Source: an uncultured Planktomarina sp.
GTDB taxonomy: Bacteria; Pseudomonadota; Alphaproteobacteria; Rhodobacterales; Rhodobacteraceae
Direction: 5' to 3'
DNA: 35,582 nt
Assembly: GCA_905182425.1 (NCBI GenBank)
Contig: CAJJBP010000026.1
Location: 1 to 35,582 of the forward strand
Shown here: piece by piece, positions 8,938 through 18,883 of the stretch
How positions within the stretch are numbered: position 1 is the first letter of the stretch
Layout: each line of letters begins with the position of its first letter
The notes under the pieces: generated by a model
Database searches by the model: none
Told to the model about the DNA's origin: nothing
What the model saw: the letters and a program-made list of their open reading frames with translations, nothing else
Position numbers and translations under genes: made by a program

Positions 8938-10566
8938 TTAGTGGCCCGCATCAGCCCTTTTACCAATCAAATTTGTCAACCAGTCGGGATCCATTTCTGG
9001 AACTGATGATAGTAGCAAGGCTGTATAATCAGGGTGAGGCGGTTGGAAAACGTCAGTTTTCAGGCCCTGCTCCACGACCTCCCCTTGGTTCATTACTACC
9101 ACCTGATCGGCAATAGCATTGACTGTTGAGATGTCATGCGTGATGAACATGTAGGTTAGACCTAATTCCTCTTGCAACCGCATTAGAAGCTTGAGAATTC
9201 CCTCTTGAACAATCTGATCCAACGCCGAAGTCACCTCATCACAAATTATGAAGTCGGGCTCCGCTGCCAATGCGCGTGCTATGCAAATTCGTTGCTTTTG
9301 CCCACCAGATAGTTCTGCAGGTAATCGCTCCATAAAGCTTGCATCTAACTCGATCATCTCTAGAAGATCTGTTACTCGCCTAGTCTGTGCGGCGCCTCGT
9401 ATTCCAAGATAAAAATCAAGAGGGCGCCCTATTATTTCGCGCACAGTTTGACGCGGATTCATTGCGGTATCTGCCATTTGATAAATCATCTGGATTCGGC
9501 GTTTTTGCTCCTTGCTACGACGGGCAAGCTCCGGAGGTAGATCCTCTCCATCAAACCGTACTATGCCAGACTTTTGGGGCAAAAGCCCCGTGATAACGCG
9601 CGCTGCAGTCGACTTTCCTGACCCGGACTCTCCCACAATTGCAACAGTCGAACCTTTGGGGATTTCAATGTTAACGTTATTTAATACTTTTGCTGATCCG
9701 TAACTAGCATCAATGCCTTTTAGCGACAGAACTGAGGCCTGTGCTTCTTGCTGTGGCTTCTCAAGCGCCCGTACGGACCAAAGGGACTTGGTATATTCCT
9801 GTTTGGGTGCAATCAGCATTTCACGTGTTGGAGCTTCTTCCACTTCACTTCCATAACGAAGTACTTTTATAACGTCAGCCATCTGAGCCACCACTGCCAG
9901 ATCATGTGTGATATAGATTGCCGCTGTATTAAACTCTTGCACTATCGATCTCATCGAGGCCAAAACCTCAACCTGCGTAGTTACATCAAGTGCTGTGGTA
10001 GGCTCATCAAATACCAATAGATCTGGGCGAGGCGACATTGCCATAGCTGTCATCACCCGTTGCAACTGTCCGCCTGAAACCTGATGAGGATAACGGTCAC
10101 CAATATTGTCAGGGTCTGGTAAATTTAAAACGTCATACAGCTGCTTTGCATCATCATAAGCGTCTTGACGACTTTTGATGCCGGCCCGTATTGTTGAAGC
10201 TGTAGTCTGGACAATCAACCGACGCGCAGGATTAAAGGAAGCCGCCGCAGATTGGGCAACATACGTCATCCGATTGCCCCAGAATTTGCGCTTTTCACTA
10301 TCTGACAATTTTGCCAGATCCACGCCATCAAAGATGATTTCGCCCTCGGTGATGCGGCATCCAGGCTGGGTATAACCCATTGCAGCAAGACCAAGCGTCG
10401 ACTTGCCAGCACCAGATTCTCCGATCAGGCCTAGCACCTCACCAGCATGCAGCGTTAAATCAATACCATTGATAATATCGTGCCATTTTTCATCAGAAAA
10501 TCCTTGGATCTTTAGACCCTTGATTGACAACAAAACATCACCTCTTTTAGTTTTATTGTTCATCAT
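8938..10566 (-). CDS. Peptide-type ABC transporter, fused double ATPase (DppD-DppF fusion)
   Basis: Energises the second ABC importer. The protein is 542 aa with two complete nucleotide-binding domains. Domain 1 has Walker A GESGAGKST (49-57), signature VSGGQLQRV and Walker B LLVFDEPTTAL. Domain 2 has Walker A GESGSGKST, Q-loop MIYQMADTAMNPRQ, signature LSGGQKQRI and Walker B FIICDEVTSAL. Each ends with the oligopeptide-transporter C-terminal region. The frame is intact, in contrast to the permease just upstream. The start overlaps the permease remnant's end by 14 bases; an alternative ATG lies one codon in (10563). Confidence 0.95.
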   Translation of the reverse strand: MMNNKTKRGDVLLSIKGLKIQGFSDEKWHDIINGIDLTLHAGEVLGLIGESGAGKSTLGLAAMGYTQPGCRITEGEIIFDGVDLAKLSDSEKRKFWGNRMTYVAQSAAASFNPARRLIVQTTASTIRAGIKSRQDAYDDAKQLYDVLNLPDPDNIGDRYPHQVSGGQLQRVMTAMAMSPRPDLLVFDEPTTALDVTTQVEVLASMRSIVQEFNTAAIYITHDLAVVAQMADVIKVLRYGSEVEEAPTREMLIAPKQEYTKSLWSVRALEKPQQEAQASVLSLKGIDASYGSAKVLNNVNIEIPKGSTVAIVGESGSGKSTAARVITGLLPQKSGIVRFDGEDLPPELARRSKEQKRRIQMIYQMADTAMNPRQTVREIIGRPLDFYLGIRGAAQTRRVTDLLEMIELDASFMERLPAELSGGQKQRICIARALAAEPDFIICDEVTSALDQIVQEGILKLLMRLQEELGLTYMFITHDISTVNAIADQVVVMNQGEVVEQGLKTDVFQPPHPDYTALLLSSVPEMDPDWLTNLIGKRADAGH

Positions 10567-11422
10567 TCAGACCACTAGTTTTGTGTAGAAACCAGTCCAC
10601 AACAAAATTTATTGCCACGGTTAGCACAGCAATAGCCGCGGCCGGCAACAACGGGGTCAAACCAGCCTTTAAATCATATTGTGCAAACATTATAAGCGAC
10701 GCGTTATCACGCACCATTGAACCCCAATCAGCCGTTGGGGGTTGAATTCCAACTCCAAGGAACGACAGAGCGGCAATAGTTAAAAATACAAAACAAAACC
10801 GCAAGACCAAATTCAGCAATTAGCGGAGGCATAATATTGGGCAAAATTTCACGCCGCATTATCCAGCCCAGTCCCTCGCCGCGCAGTCGCGCCGCTTCAA
10901 CGTAATCCATAACCACTACGTTCAGTGCCACAGCCCGAGTAATCGAAATACGCGTGTACTAGTCCAATACCGCAATAATTATGATAAGATTGGTAACTGT
11001 CGAACCAAAAATAGACAAAAGACCTAAGGCAAAAATTAAACTAGGGAATCGCCATCAACACATCGACAGAGCGACTTAGAAAGTTGATCTAGCCAACCTC
11101 GATTAATGGCCGCAGCAAGGCCAAGGATGCCCCCAATTAAAAATGCTAAACAAGTAGTTGCCACCGCAATGCCAACTGTGTTTCGCGCACCATAAATCAT
11201 TCGCGAAAAAATATCTCGACCAATTTGATCAGTGCCAAAAATATAATCTGAACTCCAGGGCGCATATGGTTCTGGAAACACTTCTGCCTCTCCATAGGGA
11301 GCCAGAACAGGCGCAAAAATTGCGACTATGCATAACATAGAATTATTCATCATACCAAAGCGTGCAGTGAGCGGAGCCTTACGTAAGTCCATTACAATAC
11401 GTGCCCAAAAGACGACGTTCAT
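10553..11422 (-). pseudogene. Broken DppC-type permease of the second ABC system
   Basis: The pieces of one DppC-like permease lie in order but in different frames. 11422 to about 11080 carries the N-terminal part (IFGTDQIGRDIFSRMIYGA). About 11075-10975 encodes RSVDVLMAIP and then SLIFALGLLSIFGSTV. A piece with a TAG stop at the expected LDW/YTR site follows, then YVEAARLRGEGLGWIMRREI to about 10825, then LSFLGVGIQPPTADWGS to the stop at 10553. I count about five lesions, most of them single-base changes (extra T near 11074, extra C near 11047, extra T near 10817, lost A near 10950). The encoded residues remain well conserved, so the damage is recent or a consensus error. Confidence 0.88.
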
Positions 11423-11468
11423 TTACTGCAGCGACTTCGCCAGAGCTGAATAAGTGTTGGGGTCTTTT

Positions 11469-12410
11469 TCATTTTGGGTGCAGCAATCGTGGATTAGTGA
11501 CAATACCAATAATATCGGCAGTTAAGTTTAAAAGTATGTATGTAATTGCAAAAATCAGAGCACAGCCTTGAACCACCGGTATATCTCTGCTCGCAACTGC
11601 ATCTACCATCAATTGGCCAATGCCTGGATAGACAAAAACAACCTCAACGACTACGACCCCCACCACTAAATAAGCTAAGTTAAACGCAATAACAGTCGCA
11701 ATTGGAGCCCAAGCATTGGGCAAAGCGTGTTTCAAGATAACTTCAGTTGGCGAAGCACCAGACAAACGCGCCATTTGAATGTAGGGCGAGGCCAACAAGT
11801 TAATTATAGCTGCACGCGTCATCCGCATCATGTGCGCCACGATGACCAAAGTCAGGGTTAAAGCGGGTAGAGCAGCTCGATAAATTCTTTCGCCAAAATG
11901 TGTATTGGCGTCGACATTCGCAAGAGACGGAAAAACTGAATTTAATGAAGAAAGAAAAAGAATCAGAATATAAGCAACAAAAAACTCTGGGAAAGAAATA
12001 GTAGTTAACGTCGCTGTGTTTACCGAGCGATCATAAAACGAGTTTCTATATAGTGCTGTTGAAATTCCCAAAAACAGGGACAATGGGACTGCAACCAAAG
12101 CTGCCATCGACGCCAAGAATAACGTATTCCGTAAACGAGGAATAACTAAATCGACCACTTCCCGTGATCGGTCAGTTCCAGAAGCATTTCGGCCTGAAAA
12201 GGATGTTCCAAGATCTCCCTGTAGGACCGCGACAACCCATTGGCCGTACCTTACGACTGCCGGCTGGTCCAATCCAAGTTCACGTCTGAAAGCAGCAACG
12301 GTTTCTTCTGTTGCGGCCTGTCCTAAAATAGTCTCCCCAAAATCACCTGGTAGTAGTTCCATTGCTGAAAAGATAATAATAGACACAACAAACAGAGTAG
12401 CCGCGCCCAT
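11469..12410 (-). CDS. Peptide-type ABC transporter permease, DppB type
   Basis: Inner-membrane permease, 313 aa from ATG 12410. Features are the N-terminal helix then ELLPGDFGETILG, the LGLDQPAVVRYGQW segment, the EAA loop ARLSGASPTEVILKHALPNA, and the C-terminal TNPRLLHPK. The reading frame continues upstream of 12410 without a start codon (HPVFKTVFGRLA precedes M) until a stop. The usual cytoplasmic N-terminus therefore seems present but has no ATG/GTG/TTG, and the native start may be mutated. It is the only intact membrane gene of this second system. Confidence 0.9.
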   Translation of the reverse strand: MGAATLFVVSIIIFSAMELLPGDFGETILGQAATEETVAAFRRELGLDQPAVVRYGQWVVAVLQGDLGTSFSGRNASGTDRSREVVDLVIPRLRNTLFLASMAALVAVPLSLFLGISTALYRNSFYDRSVNTATLTTISFPEFFVAYILILFLSSLNSVFPSLANVDANTHFGERIYRAALPALTLTLVIVAHMMRMTRAAIINLLASPYIQMARLSGASPTEVILKHALPNAWAPIATVIAFNLAYLVVGVVVVEVVFVYPGIGQLMVDAVASRDIPVVQGCALIFAITYILLNLTADIIGIVTNPRLLHPK

Positions 12411-12515
12411 AGCAAGACGCCCAAATACTGTTTTAAATACGGGATGTAAGATTTTATTGCCTTAGAATTAGTTGCTTAGGCCAGAAACTCCAGCCTAAGC
12501 ATTTTAAACATTAAA

Positions 12516-14111
12516 TTAAGCAAACCACCAACGCTCAACGCATTTTGCGCCGTCTGTATCCCAGTTGGCTGCTACCTGCTCATCGTGCGCGATTGCTTTA
12601 CTGTTAGCACCCACGTAGCTGTTGAACAGTGGAACTATTGAACCTCCATCGTTGCTAACAAGGCTCTGACACTCATAATAGATTTCTCTACGTTTTGCAT
12701 CGTTAAGCTCAGCACGCGCCTCTTTGACCAACATGTTGAACCGCTTGGAACCATCGGTCCCTTTCCAATTGGTATCGTTCCATTCTGTGTCATTTGTATA
12801 AGCTGCAGAGAACATCCAATCTTCAGTTGGACGACCACCCCAATAGCATGCACACCAACCTTTAGCGTCGTTGTTCCAAACATTTGACCAGTAGCCATCA
12901 TTAGGCTCACGCACTACTTCGAATCTCTATTCCCTGCTTAGACGCAGAGTTTGCGATCAATTGTGCAGCATCCACGGCGCCTGCGAACGCAGCATCAGCA
13001 GCTGACAATTGAATTTTTCCAGAATGACCTGATTTCTTGTAATGGAAGGCTGCCTTATCAGCGTCAAACTCTCGCTGAGGTAAATCAGAGTTGTGATAAC
13101 GGTTTGCTGTGGAGATTGGGTGATCATTACCGACTGCACCATAACCAAGCAAAATCTTATCGACAAGTTCTTGGCGTCTAATTGAGTGCTTCAGGGCCAT
13201 TCTGAGATCATAATCGCCAAATGGATCAACGTTCAGACGCATTGGAAAAGTATAGTGCGCTGTACCTGTGGTCTCCAGGATATTAACATTTGGGTTCGTT
13301 TAAATAAATTTATCGTTTTTAAATCAACCCTATCCATGGAGTCGATGTCACCATTCATGAGAGCTGTTTGACGCGCTGTGGGGTCGACAATTGACAATAA
13401 CTCAACCTGGTCAAAGTGCGCACGACCTTCTTTCCAATAATTTGGATTACGCGTTAGTACAGATTTCACACCTGGTTCAAAAGATTGCATAACGTAACCA
13501 CCAGTTCCTATACCTGACGTCATATCGCCTGCAGGACGTATAGAAATATGGTAATCACTAACTATGAATGGGAAGTCAGCATTTGGAGCTTCCAAATCAA
13601 AAATCACTCGATTTTTGCCATCAGCTGTTATTGATTTCACTGCGGTTAACAGCCCTTTAGCGGCAGAAGTAGAGTCTTCGCCCATGTGATGGTTGAACGA
13701 CGCTATAACATCTTCAGATGTCATGGTTTTACCGTTGTGGAATTCAACGCCCTGTCTGAGGTTGAACACCCACTTCTGAGCATCAGACGACTCATACGTC
13801 TCTGCAAGCTCACCTATTAGTTGCCCATCATTGTCAACCTCAGTCAGATGGTTGCTAAATGTATAACCATTTACAAGAGTGTAATGATTTTCAGACGTGG
13901 CTGAGTCTAGAGTGTCTGTAGTTGCTCCATGTCCAAGCCCCATTCTAAATAAGCCACCACGACTTGGAGTAGCTGCCTCTACTTGTTCGGCCAGACTCAA
14001 AGCAAAAGGTACAGTCATGCCCATGGCAACTGCCGACATCACGAATTGACGGCGGCCTATTGAGCCGTTTGTTAATTTTTCTTGCTGTTGTTTTAAAAAC
14101 TTTTCTGACAT
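12516..14111 (-). pseudogene. Frameshifted ABC substrate-binding protein (SBP_bac_5), Tat-type signal
   Basis: Three collinear segments make one binding protein of about 530 aa. Segment 1 (14111 to about 13302) starts at an ATG preceded by AAGGGAG and carries a twin-arginine-like leader (GRRQFVMSAVAMG). It continues through FHNGKTMTSEDVIASFNHH to VDLKTINLFKR. A 1-nt loss in an A run near 13302 moves the frame, giving NPNVNILETTGTAHYTFP to GIEI. A 1-nt gain near 12921 moves it again, giving EVVREPNDGYWSNVW to the stop at 12516. Residues across both breaks match the family, so lesions are recent or artefactual. It is the first gene of the second ABC operon, divergent from the LysR gene. Confidence 0.9.
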
Positions 14112-14141
14112 TTTCACTCCCTTGCGGACTCTTTGGTCCAT

Positions 14142-14461
14142 TTATATTCAGTTTTACTGGTTCTCATTCGACTAATGAAAACACTTGAGCCTTTAAGCAT
14201 TTATTCAGAATAAAGCTTGGCTTGGTAATAGGATCATGCATCAACACATGGTGTACCCGTAATCATACACAAACCCGCGTGAGAGTCCCCTGTAAATTTT
14301 TATATTTTCTCTTTTTTAAGTTAAACCTAACGTAACGTTTAAAAATTTATTTAATAATAACTAACTCTTAGGTTGATTACCTGCCAAGGGAATTTAGAGG
14401 TATACATAGTATAAAAGTATTGTTTAGAGCTATTGCATGAAAAATTGTATAATAGTTTAGT
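14142..14461. promoter_or_regulatory. Divergent control region between the second ABC operon and the LysR gene
   Basis: This 320-base A+T-rich gap holds two dyads. A near-perfect 11-bp one at 14195-14218 (AAGC-A-TTTATTC / GAATAAA-GCTT; core TTATTCAGAATAA at 14201-14213) lies about 85 bases upstream of the binding-protein start. AACGTAACGTT lies at 14329-14339. TATAAT at 14448-14453 ends only 8 bases before the LysR ATG and no Shine-Dalgarno is visible, which suggests a leaderless LysR transcript. The regulator's operator is probably one of these dyads; this is inference. Confidence 0.5.
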
Positions 14462-15391
14462 ATGAATTTACGTCAGCTAGAAGCATTCAGAGCAACCATC
14501 CGCTGCGGTTCCATTACTGAAGCGGCCAAAATGTTGCATATCTCGCAGCCCAGCGTCAGCAGGTTGATTGCAGATCTTCAACATTCTGCAGGGTTTCCAC
14601 TTTTTGTGCGGGTTGGGAGGGGTTTGACCCCGACTGTAGAGGGGCGGCATTTCTACGAAGGCGTTGAAGGCATGTTCGTCGGAATCGATAGATTGCAGGA
14701 TTTGGCAAAGTCCATTCGCAATTCATCAGGCAGTACAATCTCGATTGGGACAATCCAATCCATCGCCACTATCGAACTGCCAAAGGCTATCAATCAGCTC
14801 TATCAAAATAGCCCTGAAACCCAGTTTGTTGTTCAAACGAGAAACACCCCCGCCATTCTAGATGCCGTACAGATGCGCCAAATTGATTTGGGGATTGTCG
14901 GGCGAGAGCCAGATCACACTGGTGTCGAAACCTTATACGAAACCACTGCGCCGTATGTGTGCCTGATGCCCGAAGGTCATCCGATGGCACAAGAGCATGG
15001 CCTTGTAGATCTGGAAGAAGTTGCTGAATCTGAGACTTTTGTAACCTTTGGAGCGAACTATCCAGATTCGATGATGTCGATCGACCCAGCCTTGTCAAAC
15101 AAGTTGCGCGCTCGCTCACGTTTATCAGTTGCAAATATGCCTTTAGCAGGTGCCTTAGTACGAGAAGCATCTGTTTTAGCTATTTCTGACCCGTTTTCTG
15201 CAGAACAATCCGTCCTCATGGGGGGCGTTGTGTTTCGACCAATCAAACAAAACCTGACCTACTACATTGCAGTGGTTGCTTCTGGTCGCGAAGCATTGTC
15301 GCGAGAGGCATTACATTTTGTCGATCTATTTGCGGATCAGTTGGAAAAGCGGGTAAGTAAAGTAAGGAGTTTGAGCAAAACAGTTACTTGA
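14462..15391 (+). CDS. LysR-family transcriptional regulator
   Basis: DNA-binding regulator, 309 aa. It has the LysR winged-HTH at residues 1-60 (LRQLEAFRATIRCGSITEAA ... ISQPSVSRLIADLQ) and an effector-binding domain from about 90 to 300 (IGTIQSIATIELPKAI...). It lies between the divergent second ABC operon and, 205 bases downstream on the same strand, the hydroxyacid-oxidase operon. It therefore probably controls uptake and breakdown of the same compound. It is intact, unlike several of its likely targets. Confidence 0.93.
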   Translation: MNLRQLEAFRATIRCGSITEAAKMLHISQPSVSRLIADLQHSAGFPLFVRVGRGLTPTVEGRHFYEGVEGMFVGIDRLQDLAKSIRNSSGSTISIGTIQSIATIELPKAINQLYQNSPETQFVVQTRNTPAILDAVQMRQIDLGIVGREPDHTGVETLYETTAPYVCLMPEGHPMAQEHGLVDLEEVAESETFVTFGANYPDSMMSIDPALSNKLRARSRLSVANMPLAGALVREASVLAISDPFSAEQSVLMGGVVFRPIKQNLTYYIAVVASGREALSREALHFVDLFADQLEKRVSKVRSLSKTVT

Positions 15392-15501
15392 TTAGATCCT
15401 GATTGTGTCAACAATCAACAGATCAATGGAATTTTTCGAAACTACTTTTGATATATTTTACCTGACCAAAAAAGGCATTTTAGCTCAAGAACATAATATA
15501 G

Positions 15502-15521
15502 GTCTGACGCATGAGTCAGAC
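15502..15521. promoter_or_regulatory. 7-bp perfect dyad (GTCTGAC-N6-GTCAGAC) upstream of the hydroxyacid-oxidase operon
   Basis: Arms at 15502-15508 and 15515-15521 with spacer GCATGA. It lies 110 bases after the LysR stop and 76 bases before the oxidase ATG. The moderately T-rich sequence after it (ATCATTTTCG) would allow a weak terminator for LysR; symmetry and position also fit an operator. Confidence 0.45.
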
Positions 15522-15596
15522 ATCATTTTCGATTAGTTAGCTTGGTAATAATCTGTATACTAAATTTCAAAGCTACCAGTAAGATTATATTTAGTC

Positions 15597-16793
15597 ATGA
15601 CCCACAGAGCAAGCAGAGTTTATTCCACAGAAGACGCGCGGCTTATCGCTAGACGACGTTTACCTAAACTGATCTTCGATTTTGTCGATGGAGCCACGGG
15701 ACGGGAAGTTGGTACAAAACGAAATGTATCTCAATTCGACAATATCATGTTGCAGCCTCGTGTAATGACCGATGTAGCACAATATTCGCTAAAGACTGAA
15801 CTCATGGGAAAATCCTACAAGTTGCCTTTTGGAATTGCTCCAATGGGCATGTGCAATTTGGTTCATCCCAAGGCGGACACAATATTGGCACATGCGGCTA
15901 AGGCAATGAATTTTCCTGTGTGTTTATCCTCTGCTGCATCCACTTCTATTGAGGAGATGGCGCGTGCTGCAGGCTCACAAGCATGGTTTCAACTCTATTT
16001 TGGCGCCTCAGCCGAGGCATCTTTAGCGATGGTTGAACGTGCCCGGGTTGCCGGATTTGATACCCTGATTTTAACGGTAGACGTACCGCAAGTTTCACGC
16101 AGGGTGCGAGATCTTCGCAATGGTTTCAAAGTCCCTTTTTCAATAACACCAAAAGTGTTTTGGGACTTAGCAACTCACCCACGGTGGTCTCTGGGGACAC
16201 TCTTAGCCGGGGCGCCTCGACCAATGAACTTTACAGACAGCAAAGGCAACAACACCTTCGATCGTGATGCAAGCCGGTCTGGTGCTGATTGGTCATTTAT
16301 GGAGGTCTTACGGGATAAATGGCAGGGCAATCTGGTTATCAAAGGTTTAACATCAGCGGAAGATGCCCACCGAGTTCAGAGCTTGGGGGCTGATGCTATC
16401 TATGTGTCGAACCATGGAGCCCGTCAACTAGACAGTGTGCCACCCGCAATCCGGCTTTTACCTTTGATCCGCGATGCTGTTGGCCCAGATTTTCCATTAT
16501 TGTTCGATAGTGGCATTCGGAACGGTGAAGATGTGATAAAAGCCTTAGCGCTTGGAGCTAATTTTGTAATGCTTGGGCGTCCTGCCCTTTTTGCCCTCGG
16601 CGCAGATGGGGCAGACGGACTGCATGCTCTTCTAAAATGTTTTGAAACAGATATAACTGCCGTAATGGCTCAATTGGGTGTCTCGTCGATAAGCCAGCTT
16701 GGCGCGGATGCTATTTTTGATGACAATGAGCACAAAAGTAAATCTGGAAACAAGAACAAAGACAGTTTTACGGCTAGCCAGAAAAAACCTTAA
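15597..16793 (+). CDS. FMN-dependent alpha-hydroxyacid oxidase/dehydrogenase
   Basis: Oxidises an L-2-hydroxyacid to a 2-ketoacid using FMN, 398 aa with the lactate/glycolate/mandelate oxidase TIM-barrel. Visible landmarks are AWFQLYFGAS (Y134), TVDVP (161-164), K249 (LVIKGL), the active-site SNHGARQLD with H273 and R276, and FDSGIRNGEDVIKALALGAN for the FMN phosphate. There are two departures from the usual pattern. The catalytic-site Tyr near the N-terminus (Tyr24 of glycolate oxidase) appears as F29 in FDFVDGA, and SNHGGRQLD is SNHGARQLD. A hydrophilic 20-residue tail is extra. It heads the operon; its product ketoacid is a plausible substrate for the ThDP enzyme 14 bases downstream. Confidence 0.93.
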   Translation: MTHRASRVYSTEDARLIARRRLPKLIFDFVDGATGREVGTKRNVSQFDNIMLQPRVMTDVAQYSLKTELMGKSYKLPFGIAPMGMCNLVHPKADTILAHAAKAMNFPVCLSSAASTSIEEMARAAGSQAWFQLYFGASAEASLAMVERARVAGFDTLILTVDVPQVSRRVRDLRNGFKVPFSITPKVFWDLATHPRWSLGTLLAGAPRPMNFTDSKGNNTFDRDASRSGADWSFMEVLRDKWQGNLVIKGLTSAEDAHRVQSLGADAIYVSNHGARQLDSVPPAIRLLPLIRDAVGPDFPLLFDSGIRNGEDVIKALALGANFVMLGRPALFALGADGADGLHALLKCFETDITAVMAQLGVSSISQLGADAIFDDNEHKSKSGNKNKDSFTASQKKP

Positions 16794-16807
16794 GTGAGAA
16801 AGATCAG

Positions 16808-18527
16808 ATGACAGATACTAAGATGATCAGAGGTGGCGCCCTATTAGCTCGCGCTCTTAAAGAAAAAGGTGTTGAGCATGTTTTTACCCTGGCTGGTGGC
16901 TTCTGCAATCCGGCTCTTGAAGGTTTTATGGAGTGCCAAATGCCTGTCATCAATACCCCGCATGAACAGATCGCTGGGCACTTGGCGGATGGTCATGCCC
17001 GAATTACCCGTTCACCCACTGTCTGCCTGGTTGGGCCAGAAGGCTTCGCCAACGCAGTACCAGCTATGTTGGAAGCAGGGGGCGAACGCAGCCCAGTCAT
17101 TTTCGTAACTGGTTCATCAACACTTAAGAGGCAAGGTGCTGGTGGTTTCAAGGAGATTGATGACGTCGCAATCGCTGCTCCCTTGGTCAAATATTCCGTA
17201 CAGATCACAGATGGGGAGCGGATCAGTGAGTTTGTAAACCGTGCATGGGTTGCAGCTACTACCGGATACCCTGGGCCCGTTCATATCTCGCTACCGGTAG
17301 ACATTATGTTCTCATCGTTTGCCCCAGACGCGGGGCTCAGCGAGCGTCCATTTAACCGTATGGATCGCCCAGTTGCGCGAGCGTGGCCTGATCCTGCGTC
17401 CTTGTCTTTGGTTCTGGAAAAACTGAGTTGTGCCGAGCGCCCCGTAATTATTGGTGGGCACGGTGTCTGGTGGTCAAAGTCAGAAGACAAGCTTGAAAAG
17501 GTTGGCAAGACATTGCGTCTGCCAATTTTTAATGTCCCTTACCATTCCAAGTTACTTGGTGAGGAATGCGAGGCATATATGGGTTTAGCCGATTTCCATC
17601 AATACCACCCGTCTAAATCCGCGATTCACGAGGCAGATCTGATATTAATGATCGGCGGACGTCTGGACAACCAAATGAACTTTGGCAACCCCCCATTCTT
17701 TACTAACGAGCAAACGCTAATCTGCATCAATGGGAGCCATGAGGAACTTGAATACAATCAAGCCGCCGATGAGGTCTTGCTATCTGATCCAGGTGCCTTT
17801 CTTGAGGCACTCAGCAAGCTAGGCAAAACATGGCCTGCTTGGTTCGATTTGCAAAAAGATCGTCGGGCCGCTTGGGTCGATGAATGGTACGCGCACATGG
17901 AAGCCGAGTCTTTAAAGCCAGGCAAGATGCACCCACTCCAACTGTCGCTGGATGTGCAAGAACAGATGGGCGACGATGATTGGCTAATTTTTGATGGTGG
18001 AAACACCCATTTCTGGTCAGAGATTGCAGTAAACATGGCTGGAGCACGTGGCCAGAAATTGGGGGGGATCATGCACCCTGGCAATTACTCCTTGCTGGGC
18101 GTTGGCGTTTCGTTTGGCGTTTCAGCCAAATCCTTGCATCCGGACCGCAATGTCGTGGTTAATCTCAGGGGATGGCGCTTTTCTTTCAGGTGGCCTATCA
18201 ATCGAGTCTGCTTTCCAGGATAATCTTCCCATCACCATCGTAATCGATAACAACGGTGGGCTTGACTGCATTAGCCAACAACAGGAACGCCTGTTTGCTA
18301 ATGGCAAACACTTCGCCACCGATTTCCGCGATATCCCCTTTCATACGATGTGTGAGGGCATGGGCGGATACGGCGAGCTCGTCGAAACCCGGGATCAACT
18401 GGCCCCAGCCTTACAACGCGCGATGGCCAGCGGGATGGTCGCAATAGTCAACGTGAAATGCCGGGGCGTGATCAGTCCTATCGTCGCGGCAACATCGGAC
18501 AAACGAGACAAGGCTTCGATTGAATAA
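16808..18527 (+). pseudogene. Frameshifted thiamine diphosphate-dependent enzyme (acetolactate synthase/2-ketoacid decarboxylase superfamily)
   Basis: About 573 aa if repaired, the normal length. The Pyr domain carries the catalytic glutamate in NTPHEQIAGHLADG, then the central domain, then the PP domain with GDGAFLSGG ... IDNNGG, the Mg-ThDP signature. The frame breaks at about 18160 by a 1-nt gain (extra A between GTGGTT and ATCTCAGGG), just before GDG. The upstream part alone would end at 18223 without the cofactor site. The family includes acetolactate synthase, benzoylformate decarboxylase, oxalyl-CoA decarboxylase and 2-hydroxyacyl-CoA lyase; I cannot choose. Its stop overlaps the next ATG (TAATG). 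G+C is clearly above the window average in the last third. Confidence 0.88.
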
Positions 18528-18883
18528 TGGCAACACTTTCTTCACATACACTGAACGGTAGTGACGGCACACATGCGGGCGGTATCCCCGTAACACTGAC
18601 CAATCTCAAAACAGGGAAAGTAAGTTTTAGAACACTACATGGATGATGGGCGGCCGATTGTCGCAAGCAGATCAGTGAAGCCTCTAAGTATTGACACTCA
18701 GGCCACTATCTATGAACTGCTGTTCGATGTACACGGGGCCCTACTGGGCCACCCAGAGAAATGCCCGCTACTGTCACTCAAATTGCACTGCGCTTTGCAG
18801 ATGTCGGACCCAAGCGGTTCACGTACCACATGCCCGTCATATTCTAGTCCCGAATTCATATTCAATGTGGAGCTTCAGCATAA
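18527..18883 (+). pseudogene. Degraded 5-hydroxyisourate hydrolase (transthyretin-related)
   Basis: The gene starts ATG at 18527, overlapping the ThDP gene stop. It begins MATLSSHTLNGSDGTHAGGI, the N-terminal pattern of HIU hydrolase, the purine-catabolic enzyme that opens 5-hydroxyisourate. The first frame stops after 39 codons (TGA at about 18644-18646). Later pieces occur in other frames: MDDG, GRLSQADQ, YELLFD, TGPYWATQ, QIALRFADVGPKRFTYHMP, and SPNSYSMW near 18845-18875. The usual terminus is YRGS; here it reads about SA then TAA at 18881-18883, overlapping the next ATG. At least five indels in 350 bases with conserved residues. The family call is mine from motifs. Confidence 0.8.
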
